Below, one piece after another: positions 18,296-28,074 of a stretch of DNA of 64,000 nucleotides; positions within the stretch are counted from its first letter, which is position 1, and each line of letters starts with the position of its first letter. Origin of the DNA: Undibacterium_A arcticum (lineage in GTDB: Bacteria; Pseudomonadota; Gammaproteobacteria; Burkholderiales; Burkholderiaceae_D). The notes beneath the pieces are model-generated. The model worked only from the letters and a program-made list of their open reading frames with translations. It was not told where the DNA came from and did not search any database. Made by a program: the position numbers and the translations under genes. The stretch is taken from the NCBI RefSeq assembly GCF_042660705.1, contig NZ_JBHSUQ010000003.1. One strand, given 5' to 3'.

Positions 18296-19712
18296 TTAGT
18301 GATAAAAGGACCTCAGGTCCTCACCGCTCTCATCAGGGCGCCGAGACCCAATATTTTCATCATGCGCCAAGTTGTAGGCTAGGACATGCAAGCTCATCTC
18401 GGTCTTCACGTGATCAAAGCCTCTCGTCAGAAAGTGCGTCCAGCCCATCCATGCCTTGATGGTGCCATACGGATGCTCAACGGTTGAACGACGAACGCGC
18501 ATCGTGTCTGGGGCTTGGTCCAGACGGGTCTGCATTTCATCAAGCACGCCCTGGTGCTCCCATCGCGCTACTCGGCGCTGCGGACTTGGTGTGCATTTTT
18601 CCTTGAGGGCGCAATCTTTGCAATTGGAACTCCAATAGCGGTGGTTCTTCATACCCGCTTCAACGGTGGCAAATCGCCAGATCAACGCCTGACCTGCTGG
18701 ACAGCGATACTCGTTTTTTTGTGCGTCATAAATAAAGTCGGCTTTATCGTATCGTCCGTCGGCCTTGGCGTTGGAAGTCCGGCATCATGACATGCCAAGA
18801 TTTCCTCGCCCTTGAAATAGCCACGGTCTGCAATAGCGGTCAGCGTTTCCGTTGCCATAGCTACGCGTGCTTGTTTCGCCATACCAGAAAGCTGGTCCCT
18901 ATCGGAGACCGAATTCGTGACCTCGTGGGCGACGATCAGATGATGTTTCGTGTCAACGGCAGTCTGGACGTTGTAGCCGACGATGCCGATGCCACGGGTA
19001 ATCATCGAACGTGCATCGGGATCCGTTAGCGAGATCTGTGTGTCGTCAGATGCGTCAAGCCGGACTTCGATCTCCTTGAGTTCCTTCATCCGCGTTTTTA
19101 ATGTTGCGATCTTCTCTTCAAGCCGCACGCTCTTCGCTCGCGCTACCGCAGGTTCCTGCCGATCGGCAGTATCGAGCGCGACCAGATAGCGAGCGATGCT
19201 CGCCTCGATCTGCTCCATCCGTCGTTTCAGTTTGTTGCTGCTGAAATTGCGGTCGCAGTTGTTGACGGCCTTGAATTTGCTGCCGTCAATGGCAACGATG
19301 GCGTCGGAGAACAGGTCCAACTGTTGGCACAGCACGATGAACTGGCGAGAGACATTACGAATGGCTTTGCCGTTATCCTTACGGAAGTTGGCGATGGTCT
19401 TGAAATCCGGTGTCAACCTCCCGGTCAGCCACATTAGTTCGATATTGCGCTGCGTCTCGCACTCAAGTCGTCTGCTCGATTGGATGCGGTTGAGGTAGCC
19501 GTAGACGTAGATCTTCAGTAGCACTGCCGGGTGATATGAAGGCCGGCCTGTCGCAGCCGGATTGACTCCATCGAACCCAAGGTCTGCGAGATCGAGTTCA
19601 TCGACAAAGACATCGATCACACGGACCGGATTATTTCTGTGACGTAGTCATCCAAATGCTCTGGAAGCAAAGTGCCTTGTGTGCGTTCTTCGCCTTGAAC
19701 AAACCGTTTCAT
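18296..19712 (-). pseudogene. IS1182-family transposase, frameshifted
   Basis: The true start is at 19712 (MKRFVQGEERTQGTLLPEHL). One missing A near 19640 and another near 18768 (CCAAGGCC for CCAAAGGCC) break the frame; repaired, the protein is about 470 aa. Domains: N-terminal DUF772-like ('GRPSYHPAVLLKIYVYGYLN'), catalytic 'IVAIDGSKFKAVN', 'TAIADRGYFKGEE', and the C-terminal 'RRSTVEHPYGTIKAWMG'. It is a DDE transposase. The frameshifts are single bases in short homopolymers, so the element may be intact in the real molecule. Confidence 0.85.
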
Positions 19713-19998
19713 CTGCGTGCCTCAACGTTGATGATATCGCTATTCAACGTTTCAAAACTGACCTCGTTTACATCGGAATCCAGAAATTCCGAATTTATGG
19801 GAGGCAACGGTGGCGCTTCGTTTTTACACAGTCTGGACCCTGAGGCGACATAGCCTGACGGAGAAAGCGGACGCTCAACATCCGTGCTTCAAGGCAAAGA
19901 ACAAGACCTGACCTTTGACCCGCTGCTTGACCGTTACCTACCCTGGGCCACGGAGCCGACCGGGGGCTGCGGAGCCCCCAACCTCTGTTCAACGCGAG
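19713..19998. other. Spacer between IS1182 and the DUF4357 gene
   Basis: It contains the rest of the IS1182 right flank. No gene is supported. Confidence 0.25.
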
Positions 19999-21099
19999 TT
20001 AGCGGAAATATTTTTCGAATTCGGAGTTCATCACAGCAACAAGGTGAGCGATGTCTTCAATGAAATGCTCCTCCGTGTGCCTGACTCCGGATTCGTAGTG
20101 GGAGTAAATTTCAATGAGTAACTGGTCGTGGCGTCTGCGGACGGGTGCTCTGGCAAGCGTTCTTTCGCCGACGCGCCACGTCGGGTTGCGTCCGAAAGCG
20201 GATCGGTGTACATCTTTGAGCGAGTCATGAATGGCCCGACTCCGATAGGAACCGGGGGGGGCAGCGAAAGGGTTCTTAAGGAGGAAGGACTCCTTGGCGT
20301 GTTGCAGCTGCTCGTTTGTCAAGTCGCCCGGAGGTTCTCCGCCATAGAAGACGAAGAGCTCCCAGATGGCGATCTGATGACCACCCGCTGCACACTTGCA
20401 GATTGCGAGGTGCTCTCGGTAGGCCTTGAGTGATGCAACACGGGTCCAAGGAACCCGGTGGGTTGCGGCACCGCGACCTGCGGCCGCTCTTAGGATTATC
20501 GAATCGATTACGCAGACCGGTGGTGGATTTGTAAGGAATCCGTGGCACCACATGTGTTTGAGGACTAGCGACAGGCTCTTCTGCGCGTGAGCAATACGGT
20601 AGCCGCATTCTGATCGGTCTTGGCCTGCGGTGAGTGTGCCAGTATTACCTGGTGGTGGCGCACCACTCCTGTCTGTAGGATTCGCAAGGGTGTTAGCCAC
20701 AGAGCCTTGTCGCGGCTTAGCGAGCTCTTTGACGATTGTCAAGGGGTGCTCTTCAACTGGTGGTTGGTTGATACGGAGAGTGTCCAGCAATTTGCCACCG
20801 TCCACAAGGTGCCAAACTTTCCATCCGCTACCAGTCTTGCCATCAGCAACGCGTGCGCCAGAGGGCGAGAGTCCGCAGATGTCGTGAACAACCTCTAGTC
20901 GATCATCCGTCCTAACCCGGATATCACCGGCAGCGATCCGCTTGCCAACATCGCGATAGTTTGCGGCGATATTACTCGGAGGAGTCACGGCAAGGTCGAT
21001 ATTCAGGATCGATCCTCTGAGGATCGTTACCTCATTGGTTGCATCATTGAAGCAACCCCGAGCGAACTTGTCCTTGTGGTAGATATCGTGGATGGCCAT
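19999..21099 (-). CDS. DUF4357-domain protein, unknown cargo of element 1
   Basis: 366 aa. Residues about 75-110 match the DUF4357 pattern ('LSPSGARVADGKTGSGWKVW' followed by a Leu/Asp-rich turn), a small module often fused to nucleases or methylases in defence-like genes. The central part has a long linker with Pro/Gly. The C-terminal part has no recognised domain; it contains Cys/His-rich stretches ('CKCAAGGHQI') and Arg-rich helices. It is the only cargo gene of element 1 apart from the IS. A defence role is suggested by the domain and mobile setting but is not shown. Confidence 0.5.
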   Translation of the reverse strand: MAIHDIYHKDKFARGCFNDATNEVTILRGSILNIDLAVTPPSNIAANYRDVGKRIAAGDIRVRTDDRLEVVHDICGLSPSGARVADGKTGSGWKVWHLVDGGKLLDTLRINQPPVEEHPLTIVKELAKPRQGSVANTLANPTDRSGAPPPGNTGTLTAGQDRSECGYRIAHAQKSLSLVLKHMWCHGFLTNPPPVCVIDSIILRAAAGRGAATHRVPWTRVASLKAYREHLAICKCAAGGHQIAIWELFVFYGGEPPGDLTNEQLQHAKESFLLKNPFAAPPGSYRSRAIHDSLKDVHRSAFGRNPTWRVGERTLARAPVRRRHDQLLIEIYSHYESGVRHTEEHFIEDIAHLVAVMNSEFEKYFR

Positions 21100-21329
21100 G
21101 TTAGGAATTAGGTTTCGGAAGTAACTCAGTGATCAAATTGTATGTTGGTCCGACCGTCCGGTTTTCGCCCTGAGTCAGTCGTCAAGGGGAATTTACCATT
21201 TGTACCATATCGGTACACCCATGCGAGGCACTGCCATCGAGACGCTTTTCGCGTCTCACATGGGTTGATACGGCACATTCGAGACATCGTCGCCCGATTG
21301 TCTAGACCTCAACGGGACGATATCCATGG

Positions 21330-21502
21330 CCTTCCGGTATTTGCATTTAGCGCGAGCATGCCACCGTAGAATGCAAGCCAGCGCCGTCGATTGCAAGCTC
21401 ATTTGCAGATAGCGTGAGCACGGGCGCTCCGTCATTTGCAGTTAATTCGAGCCGAAAACGGCGTCGAATGCGAGCGCCCGTTTTCAAACGCGAGCCGTTA
21501 CA
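21330..21502. repeat. Right terminal repeat array of element 1
   Basis: The reverse complement reads TGTAACGGCTCGCGTTTG... with the same four repeat units (GGCTCGAATTAACTGCAAAT and relatives) as the left end. The terminal inverted repeat begins at 21502. Confidence 0.7.
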
Positions 21503-21675
21503 TGTAGCGGCCCGAGAACATAAATCGCAGGAATTGAGAACATCCGTTTTTCGGGACCACATTAGCTGAGAATATCCGGGCGCTCTGGCCCACATTAATT
21601 GAGAATGAGACCATATTAGTTGAGAACAGCCCGATTACATCGGTCAGGAACCACATTAATCGAGAATGAAAAATG
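21503..21675. repeat. Left terminal repeat array of element 2
   Basis: Repeats ACATTAGCTGAGAAT, ACATTAATTGAGAAT, ATATTAGTTGAGAAC and ACATTAATCGAGAAT follow the TGTAGCGG terminus. Confidence 0.65.
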
Positions 21676-21696
21676 TTGCTCATGTGCTATGTCCGA

Positions 21697-22827
21697 TTAC
21701 TGCAAGCGTTTGGCATGCAACTGGCGATGGTGAGCCAGGAACGTGCGCTGTTGGGCTGACGGCGGGCAACGCAACGCCTTGGGTAAGCCGAGAAGCTGCC
21801 GATCGACTTGCCCCAGCTCGTGAGACATCAGCATTTGGCCGTCGTCGGCAAACGAGATCAGGCCCCGGTCGAACAGAGCGTCGAGATTGGCCGAGAGGAG
21901 AAGACCATTGTGCGCCGTCAGTCGCTCCTTTGCCGTGCTATCGGCCCATCGCTTGATATGGGAAGCTCGGAGGATATCTGGCGTGGTCAGACCGGACACT
22001 GCACACGCCCTCTCCCATGCCACCATAAGGTCTTCCCGGAACTGCCCCTGACCCCGGCGACCCTGCACAAGGGCCAGTTTGGACGTGATTGGGTCCCGTC
22101 CTGGCGGTAAGTCATCCCACCGACTAGGTTCTTCAGGTGCCACGTTAATCGCGTCGCCCAAACGTTGCCACACATCGTCTCGTTCAAGGACGGGAACGCT
22201 GTTCATGATTCGGCCGGCTGCCTCCGCATCGAGCAATGTGTACCGGCCAAACATCGTAAGCAGCTTGCTCTTTCCGGTGATTGCGACAGGGTCCAATGTA
22301 ACGGGTCGGTCCAACCACAAGTAGAACGCCGCCGGGCAAATCCAGTTTGGTACCCAGTACTTGTCGCGCCGCCAAATGCGCAAGAATTTTTTGCGATCCT
22401 CCTCGTAGCATTGCTTGACCCTCTTGACGGCCCAAGCATCTTCACAAAGATCGTCCAGCCGCAATAACTCCCCTAGCCGCTCGCGCTCTGCCTTGAGGGC
22501 ATCGGCTCCATGGTCGGTCGAGTTGGTGCCGACCAGGTGGGTGGCGTTGCCCGCTATGCCGACGAGCTGCTGTACGCGGTCATGTGATGCGGTCATGAAC
22601 ACGAAGGTTTGTCCGACGTTATCGGCCACGGGCGCGTTGCCGACGCCCTCTGTATGAAATGCCTGAATGACCTGGCCGTTCTCAGTGAAGCGCAGGCGGG
22701 GACTATTGTTCCATTCCTCGTGCCCGTAGCCGGTTTCTTTGGGAAAGCCAGATGTTGCCCTTACGCCTGAAGGCCTGACATAGTTGTTCGTATTCCACAA
22801 GATCGGTTTCAAGACAAATAGCGCCAT
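21697..22827 (-). CDS. HNH endonuclease
   Basis: 376 aa. The C-terminal region (about residues 255-330) fits the HNH_2 nuclease family: 'FREDLMVAWERACAVSGLTT', then 'LRASHIKRWADS', 'LTAHNGLLLSANLDALFDRG'. The key His are in 'ASHIKRW' and 'AHNGLLL', with Asn in 'SANLDALFD'. The N-terminal region has 'GYGHEEWNNSPRLRF', a pattern shared by some restriction-like proteins. It is the main cargo of element 2 and a candidate restriction or anti-phage nuclease; no methylase partner is adjacent. It starts near the element's midpoint, with its stop near the left end. Confidence 0.75.
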   Translation of the reverse strand: MALFVLKPILWNTNNYVRPSGVRATSGFPKETGYGHEEWNNSPRLRFTENGQVIQAFHTEGVGNAPVADNVGQTFVFMTASHDRVQQLVGIAGNATHLVGTNSTDHGADALKAERERLGELLRLDDLCEDAWAVKRVKQCYEEDRKKFLRIWRRDKYWVPNWICPAAFYLWLDRPVTLDPVAITGKSKLLTMFGRYTLLDAEAAGRIMNSVPVLERDDVWQRLGDAINVAPEEPSRWDDLPPGRDPITSKLALVQGRRGQGQFREDLMVAWERACAVSGLTTPDILRASHIKRWADSTAKERLTAHNGLLLSANLDALFDRGLISFADDGQMLMSHELGQVDRQLLGLPKALRCPPSAQQRTFLAHHRQLHAKRLQ

Positions 22828-23021
22828 ATGACCTCGCGTGTTGATTACCTTCAGCCGCCAGCATGGCGGACCACAATTATGTGCTTGAACTTATGCAGTT
22901 CGGCAAAACGATCGTTTTTCTGCACGAGGCCGACTCGGCTTAATTGTGGCCACAACTGCCAATTTTCCGTGCAAAATAGCAGTGCACAAAAACAACGTTC
23001 GATTTACTCTACAGTGGTGAG

Positions 23022-23351
23022 TATGTTAAACAAACGCTTCGGCGTCATTGCGAAAGCTTCGCCCATGATCCTTGGCTATGCCCGCGTCAGCACCCGCGAC
23101 CAAACCGTCGCCCTGCAAGTGGATGCACTGCGGGCGGCTGGCTGCGCGAAGGTACTCACCGAAGTTGCCAGCGGCGCGATTTGAATGCCATGGGCGCGCG
23201 CCTGATGCGCAATGGGTACAACGTCAAGCAACTGACCGACACCTTGGGCGTCAAGCCGCGCGAGGTGCGTTCCTTTCTCGCCGGCCAGCTCGCGGCCGAA
23301 CGCACGCAGGAACTGCATGATCGGCTGTTGGCGGCGGGCGTGCCGCTATGA
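23022..23351 (+). pseudogene. Truncated serine recombinase with an internal deletion
   Basis: The start has the resolvase signature 'MILGYARVSTRDQTVALQVD', with the catalytic Ser in 'ARVSTRDQ'. After about 50 codons the frame stops ('LTEVASGAI'). A different frame continues as 'MNAMGARLMRNGYNVKQLTD' to a stop at 23351. The catalytic core is deleted, so it is inactive. The tail is similar to the fragment at 23440-23568. Confidence 0.7.
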
Positions 23352-23431
23352 TGCCGGGTCATTCTCAGTGAATGTGGTCCCGAAAAGCGGATGTAATCGG
23401 GTCGGGGCGCCGATGTTATCGGGCCGCTACA

Positions 23432-23568
23432 GGTACAGGTTGAAGGATATGGTCGAGCAGTTCGACGCCAAGCCTGCGGAAATCCGCGCACTGTTCAACA
23501 ACAAACTCGAACCGGCACGCACTGCGGAGCTGCGCGACCGGATGCTCGCCGCTGGACTGCCCATCTAA
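23432..23568 (+). pseudogene. Tail of a related recombinase-type gene
   Basis: 'MVEQFDAKPAEIRALFNNKL' to 'ELRDRMLAAGLPI' resembles the tail of the truncated recombinase in element 2 ('ELHDRLLAAGVPL'). The 5' part was lost where element 2 inserted or recombined. It probably belongs to the residual element 3, which ends at 24426. Confidence 0.5.
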
Positions 23569-23576
23569 TTTTGCTC

Positions 23577-24281
23577 ATGAAATTCAAACAATTTTCAGTC
23601 GCCTCTTGCTTTTCTTCCTTCATGCTTCCGCACGTCCTCTTCATTGGTGAATTGGAGGCGCGGAAAAAAGCGACCATGAGCTGCTGCCTTGCTTGGAATA
23701 TCAGCCTGTTCCCTGACGCCGAACAGGAGGACCACATCGAGCGGATTTGGAAAATGGTCGAGGCCGACAACCGGGACGCACCGCCTCCCGGTTTGGAACA
23801 GGGATTCAAGCAAGACCTGCGCATGCTGATCGCACAGAAACAGGAGCTGTTTCCGTGGGCGCATACGAACATTCCCAAGGCAGACTTGATCGGGGCCGGC
23901 AGCCACGACATCTTGAGGATTGCCACCGGCACTAGCGATGCCGAGGAAATAAAGGTCATCACTTGGCCGGACCCGATTGGACTACCGCTCATTATCGACT
24001 TCCTGCGCGGTATTCAGCAGGATACCGCTGACCAGGTTGGGCTGTTGGACCAGGCCAAGCGCATCCCTCGATCGTTCAGCGACATCGAGGCCACCCAGAT
24101 GACGACTTCGTACTGCGTGCAACGAGCTGATTTGGTCGGCTACCACCGCATTCTGACGGTTTGGCGTGACACGCAGCCAGCACCGAGCGTCAAGCGCGTT
24201 ATCGGCCACTGGCTAGGCGTGCTTGACGAAATCGAGGCTGATACCAAGGCCGTGCTGAACATCCTGGTCAGTTGCAGATAA
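23577..24281 (+). CDS. Unknown protein of residual element 3
   Basis: About 234 aa from the ATG at 23577. The start has a hydrophobic run, followed by acidic helical segments ('AEQEDHIERIWKMVEADN') and 'EIKVITWPDPIGLPLIIDF'. No family is recognised. It lies between a recombinase tail and a multi-repeat transposon end, so it is likely a transposon accessory gene. Confidence 0.5.
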   Translation: MKFKQFSVASCFSSFMLPHVLFIGELEARKKATMSCCLAWNISLFPDAEQEDHIERIWKMVEADNRDAPPPGLEQGFKQDLRMLIAQKQELFPWAHTNIPKADLIGAGSHDILRIATGTSDAEEIKVITWPDPIGLPLIIDFLRGIQQDTADQVGLLDQAKRIPRSFSDIEATQMTTSYCVQRADLVGYHRILTVWRDTQPAPSVKRVIGHWLGVLDEIEADTKAVLNILVSCR

Positions 24282-24426
24282 TGCTGGTTCACGCGACGAT
24301 GGAATGCAGGTCGGCGCGGATAAATGCAGGTTCGAATACAGCTAATGCTGGTTTGAGGGTGCCTTCATTCCTGGCCGAGAATCGCCTCAAATGCAGGTTG
24401 GGTCCGTTTCAAATGCAAGTCACTAC
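24282..24426. repeat. Multi-repeat end of residual element 3
   Basis: Six degenerate copies of an AATGCAGGT unit (AATGCTGGTTCA, AATGCAGGTCGG, AATGCAGGTTCG, AATGCTGGTTTG, AATGCAGGTTGG, AATGCAAGTCAC), ending TGCAAGTCACTACA. This is the right end of a third TGT/ACA-type element whose left end I could not find. Confidence 0.65.
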
Positions 24427-24441
24427 ACATAGTCATAAATC

Positions 24442-27064
24442 ATGATTGGACGCAGCCACAGCTCTAACCTTGATACTTACGCCAAAGCGTGACTTCACTG
24501 CGACCCCTGAGCCTGCAGCTAATCTCAAAATTCGCGCAGGCCCCCTCTTTTTTGTTATTCACGAACATGCTGCACGCAACCTTCACTACGATTTACGTCT
24601 TGAACTAGACGGCGTTTTGAAGTCGTGGGCCGTTCCTCACGGTCTTCTTATCAAGCCCGGTGAAAAACACCTCGCCGTGCAAACCGAAGATCATCCGATC
24701 GACTATGCGAGTTTCGAGGGCGTCATACCGCCTAAGCAGTACGGCGCCGGCAAGGTCATTGTTTGGGATTGCGGCGTGTATTCGCCGGATACGGGCGGTG
24801 CCTATTCCTTTCATGACCGCGAGACCGGGCAGGCGCGTGTTCGAGATGCGCTTGAGGAAGGCAAACTCAGCTTTACATTCGCCGGTACAAAGCTCAAAGG
24901 CTCGTATGCATTGATACGCACAGTGAAAGGCTGGCTTCTGATTAAACACTCTGACGGCATAGGCCCGGTCGACATCGAGCTAGAACGGTCTCCGCTTTCC
25001 GGGGAAACGGTGACGGCTGTCACGGCGTCAGTTCCACGGCTACAGTTGACACAGATGATGCCTTCTGAACCCCAGGAGCCAACGCCGACAAAGATCGCGG
25101 TAATGGCGGCGCAAACGGCTGAGCAAGCGTTCTCACACCCTGAGTGGCTATTTGAGCCAAAGCTAGACGGTTACCGTATGACGGCCTACTTGAACAACGG
25201 GAACGTAAAGCTTCTTTCTCGTGGGGGAATCGATTACACAAAAATACTTCCCGAATATAGTGAAAGAGCTTGCCAGGCAGCCTGTTCAGCCGTCCGTACT
25301 GGATGGGGAGATAATTGCATTCGAGAATGGCCGTCCATCTTTTTTTCAGCTCTACAGGGGATCACCAAATTCGTGTTGAAAGATGACAAGGCGCATAGCT
25401 GCGTCTTTTTACTGTTTTGATATTCTCCATGCGGTCGGTGTGAACACGCGCCATGCCGCTTACCTAGATCGCCGCCGTTTTCTAAAGCAATGCGTGACAC
25501 AATCCGATCACGTAAAAATCGTCCATGCTGAGCAGGATGGTCTCGCGCTCTATCAGGCTGCCATCGAGACGGGGCTTGAAGGGGTCATGGCGAAGAAGAA
25601 ATCCAGCGTCTATAGCGTCGGTGCGCGTTCACCGAACTGGCTCAAAGTCAAGCCGATCCGCACAGCCGAGTTTGTTATTGTGGGCTATACGACGGGGAAC
25701 CGAGGGAGTTTGGGCGCGTTGCTGCTGGGTTATTGGGACAAAGCTACGCTGCAATACGTCGGGCGTGTCGGTACCGGATTCGACACGCGAACCATCTCAA
25801 TGCTGCTTGGCAGATTGCAGCCGCTAACAACTAAAAATTCACTTTTGCCTGACAACGCGGTTCGCGCGGCCTTATGGGTCAAACCTGAACTGGTTGCAGA
25901 AGTAAGTTACTTTGAGCTAACCAAAGAGAACAAGTTGCGGCACCCGGTCTTTGTAAAACTGCGTGAGGATGTCGATCCTCGTATGGTCTCTTTGCCTTCT
26001 GCAAAGCCGGTATCGCCCCCGGGCAGCAGTGAAGTGGACGCCGATGAAATTGCGCAGTTGTTGAAGCAGCTTGGCGAGAGTGATGCGAAGTGCATCTTGA
26101 AGGTTGGAGGCCATCAGATCGTGCTGACCCAACTGGATAAAGTGATGTGGCCAGCGCACAAAAAATACAAGGCGCTAACGAAGCGGGATCTCATTCACTA
26201 CCTGGTGAGCGTATCTCCCTATATGCTGCCGCACCTTCGGAACCGGCCGGTTACGCTGATTCGCATGCCGGAAGGGATCGGGGGGGAATCCTTTTTCCAA
26301 AAGCATCTCGATCAGAAGCTGCCGCTTTTCATGGAAACCGTCGCAGAACCGTCAAAGGCGAAGACAGCAAAACCACTCCTGCTTTGCAACAATCTGGCCA
26401 GTTTAATATGGCTGGGGAACCTGGGAACGTTGGAATTCCACGTCTGGCATTCAAGCTTCAGAACGCCGAGCGATTCGGAAAATGAACCCGACTTGTCCGG
26501 ACTGAATAGGCCCGATTATCTGGCCTTCGACCTTGACCCTTTATCTATTCTGGCAAGGAATTGCCGGGCGGCGAGCCAGAGTACAATCCGCCGGCATTCG
26601 CGCTTTGTAAAAAAGTGGCGCTCTGGCTGAAGGAGGTGCTTGATGCGCTCGATCTTCGATCGTTCATTAAAACGACCGGCAAAACGGGTATCCACGTCTT
26701 TGTGCCGATCGAGAAAACAATCTCCTTTGAAGAAGCTAAGCGGATTTGTGAGCTTATCGGTCGCCATGTGGTAGCTGCGCATCCGGATGAAGTGACGATG
26801 GAATGGAGCATTTCAAAGCGCACCGGCAAAATCTTCATCGACCACAATATGAATGGCCAGGGCCGCACACTCCATGCAGCGTATTCTCCACGCGCGCAAC
26901 CAGGTGGTACGTTTTCCATGCCAATAAGGTGGGATGAGTTACCCACCATCAATCCAGCGAATTTCCGGATAACCGCTATCGACAAAATCATGCGGGGAAA
27001 ACAAGACGCATGGTCCACCATTTTTGAATTTCCACAAAGCATCGAAAGAGCACTACGAGGATAA
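24442..27064 (+). pseudogene. ligD: ATP-dependent DNA ligase D (NHEJ), at least four frameshifts
   Basis: The order phosphoesterase - ligase - polymerase matches Pseudomonas-type LigD. Phosphoesterase: 'FVIHEHAARNLHYDLRLELD'. Ligase: catalytic Lys in 'EPKLDGYR'. Polymerase: 'GTLEFHVWHSS' and the metal site 'AFDLDP'. The protein would be about 870 aa. The frame breaks near 24488 (after 'LDTYAKA'), 25248, 25385 and 26545. LigD with Ku repairs double-strand breaks by end joining. Motifs are well preserved, so the shifts may be sequencing deletions rather than decay. Confidence 0.85.
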
Positions 27065-27188
27065 GTGACATGTTGGCCTTCCGAAGCCTGCCGCCTCTTC
27101 TATACTTTAGTAGACTGTAATCGTCGAATTGTTGGTTTCATGCCCCCTTGCAGGCTTGCAATATCGGCTCACTAAACCGGGAGTAGAC

Positions 27189-28068
27189 ATGGCTGCGCGA
27201 TCCATTGGCGATATTTCGCTCTCATTTGGACTCGTCTCGATACCTGTCAAAGTATATTCGGCGACAGATTCCAAAGAGGCTATTTCCTTCCATCTGTTGC
27301 ACAAGGCATGCGGATCACGTCTCAAGCAACAGTACATCTGTATTAAAGAGCAAGTAGTAGTCGAACGCGAAGACATGGACAAGGGCTATGAATTTACCCA
27401 TGAGCAATACGTGGTCTTTACTGCAGAAGAACTCAAGGCGCTCCAGGAGAAAGGCACGCATACGGTTGATATCGTCGCGTTCGTGCCTGCTGGATCAATT
27501 GACCCGATTTATTACGATAAAGCGTATTACCTGGCGCCTGATAAGCGGGGCGACAGGCCCTATAAGCTTTTGTTGGAAGGAATGTTAAACAAACCGCTGC
27601 GCACTGGCGCGTTGGGCTTGGAGAGGCAAGTCCTATACGGTGCAAGTGCGGCCGTCTTTGGAGGGCGGCTTGGTGTTGCAACAACTGCTCTATGGGGATG
27701 AGGTGCGCTCGATGAAGGATCTTGGCATTCCTGAAACAGAGGTGAAGCCTTCAGAACTCGAATTGGCGATCATGCTCATCGAGCAGAGCGCACAGGATAC
27801 GTTCGATCCGGCCGAGTACGAAGACGAAGAAAAGAAGCGGATAGAGGCAGCGATCGATCAGAAAATTGCTGGCAAGGAAGTAACCGTCTCCGAGGAACCG
27901 GAAAAAGGCGGAGGCAAGGTCATCGACTTGATGGAAGCACTAAGAGCCAGTCTGGCGAAAAAGACAGGTACCACGGTGGCCGACGCACCCAAGGCGCGTA
28001 AAACCGCAAAACGCGTAACCACCGCCACGGAGCCAGCGCCCGCAAGAAAGACGCGAGCTAAAAAGTAG
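27189..28068 (+). pseudogene. ku: Ku end-binding protein, one frameshift
   Basis: Start MAARSIGDISLSFGLVSIPV at 27189, the conserved Ku N-terminus. The frame shifts near 27613; the second part has 'GGLVLQQLLYGDEVRS', typical of Ku, and a Lys/Ala-rich C-terminal tail (about 290 aa in total). Ku binds broken ends and recruits LigD. It lies 125 bp after ligD and 6 bp before the MerR-TPR gene. Confidence 0.85.
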
Positions 28069-28074
28069 CGGGAC

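Larger units (their letters stand above)
17883..21502. mobile_element. Transposon-like element 1 with multi-repeat TGTAACGG ends, no transposase of its own family
   Basis: It starts TGTAACGGCTCGCGTTT at 17883 and ends with the inverted copy, finishing CCGTTACA at 21502. Both ends carry the same ordered set of internal repeats of the type GGCTCNAATTAATTGCAAAT. TGT/ACA termini with several internal repeats are typical of elements moved by IS21, Tn7 or Tn402-type transposases. The interior holds only an IS1182 copy and a DUF4357-protein gene, so the element appears non-autonomous. It is inserted just after pilM and abuts element 2. Confidence 0.7.
21503..23431. mobile_element. Transposon-like element 2 with TGTAGCGG ends, carrying an HNH nuclease
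   Basis: It begins TGTAGCGGCCCGA at 21503, directly after element 1, and ends ...CCGCTACA at 23431. The left end has repeats of the CATTAATTGAGAAT type (four to five copies up to 21675); the right end has at least one (CATTCACTGAGAAT). No transposase is present. Interior: an HNH endonuclease gene and a decayed serine recombinase. No target duplication is visible, so one or both junctions may be altered. Confidence 0.65.
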
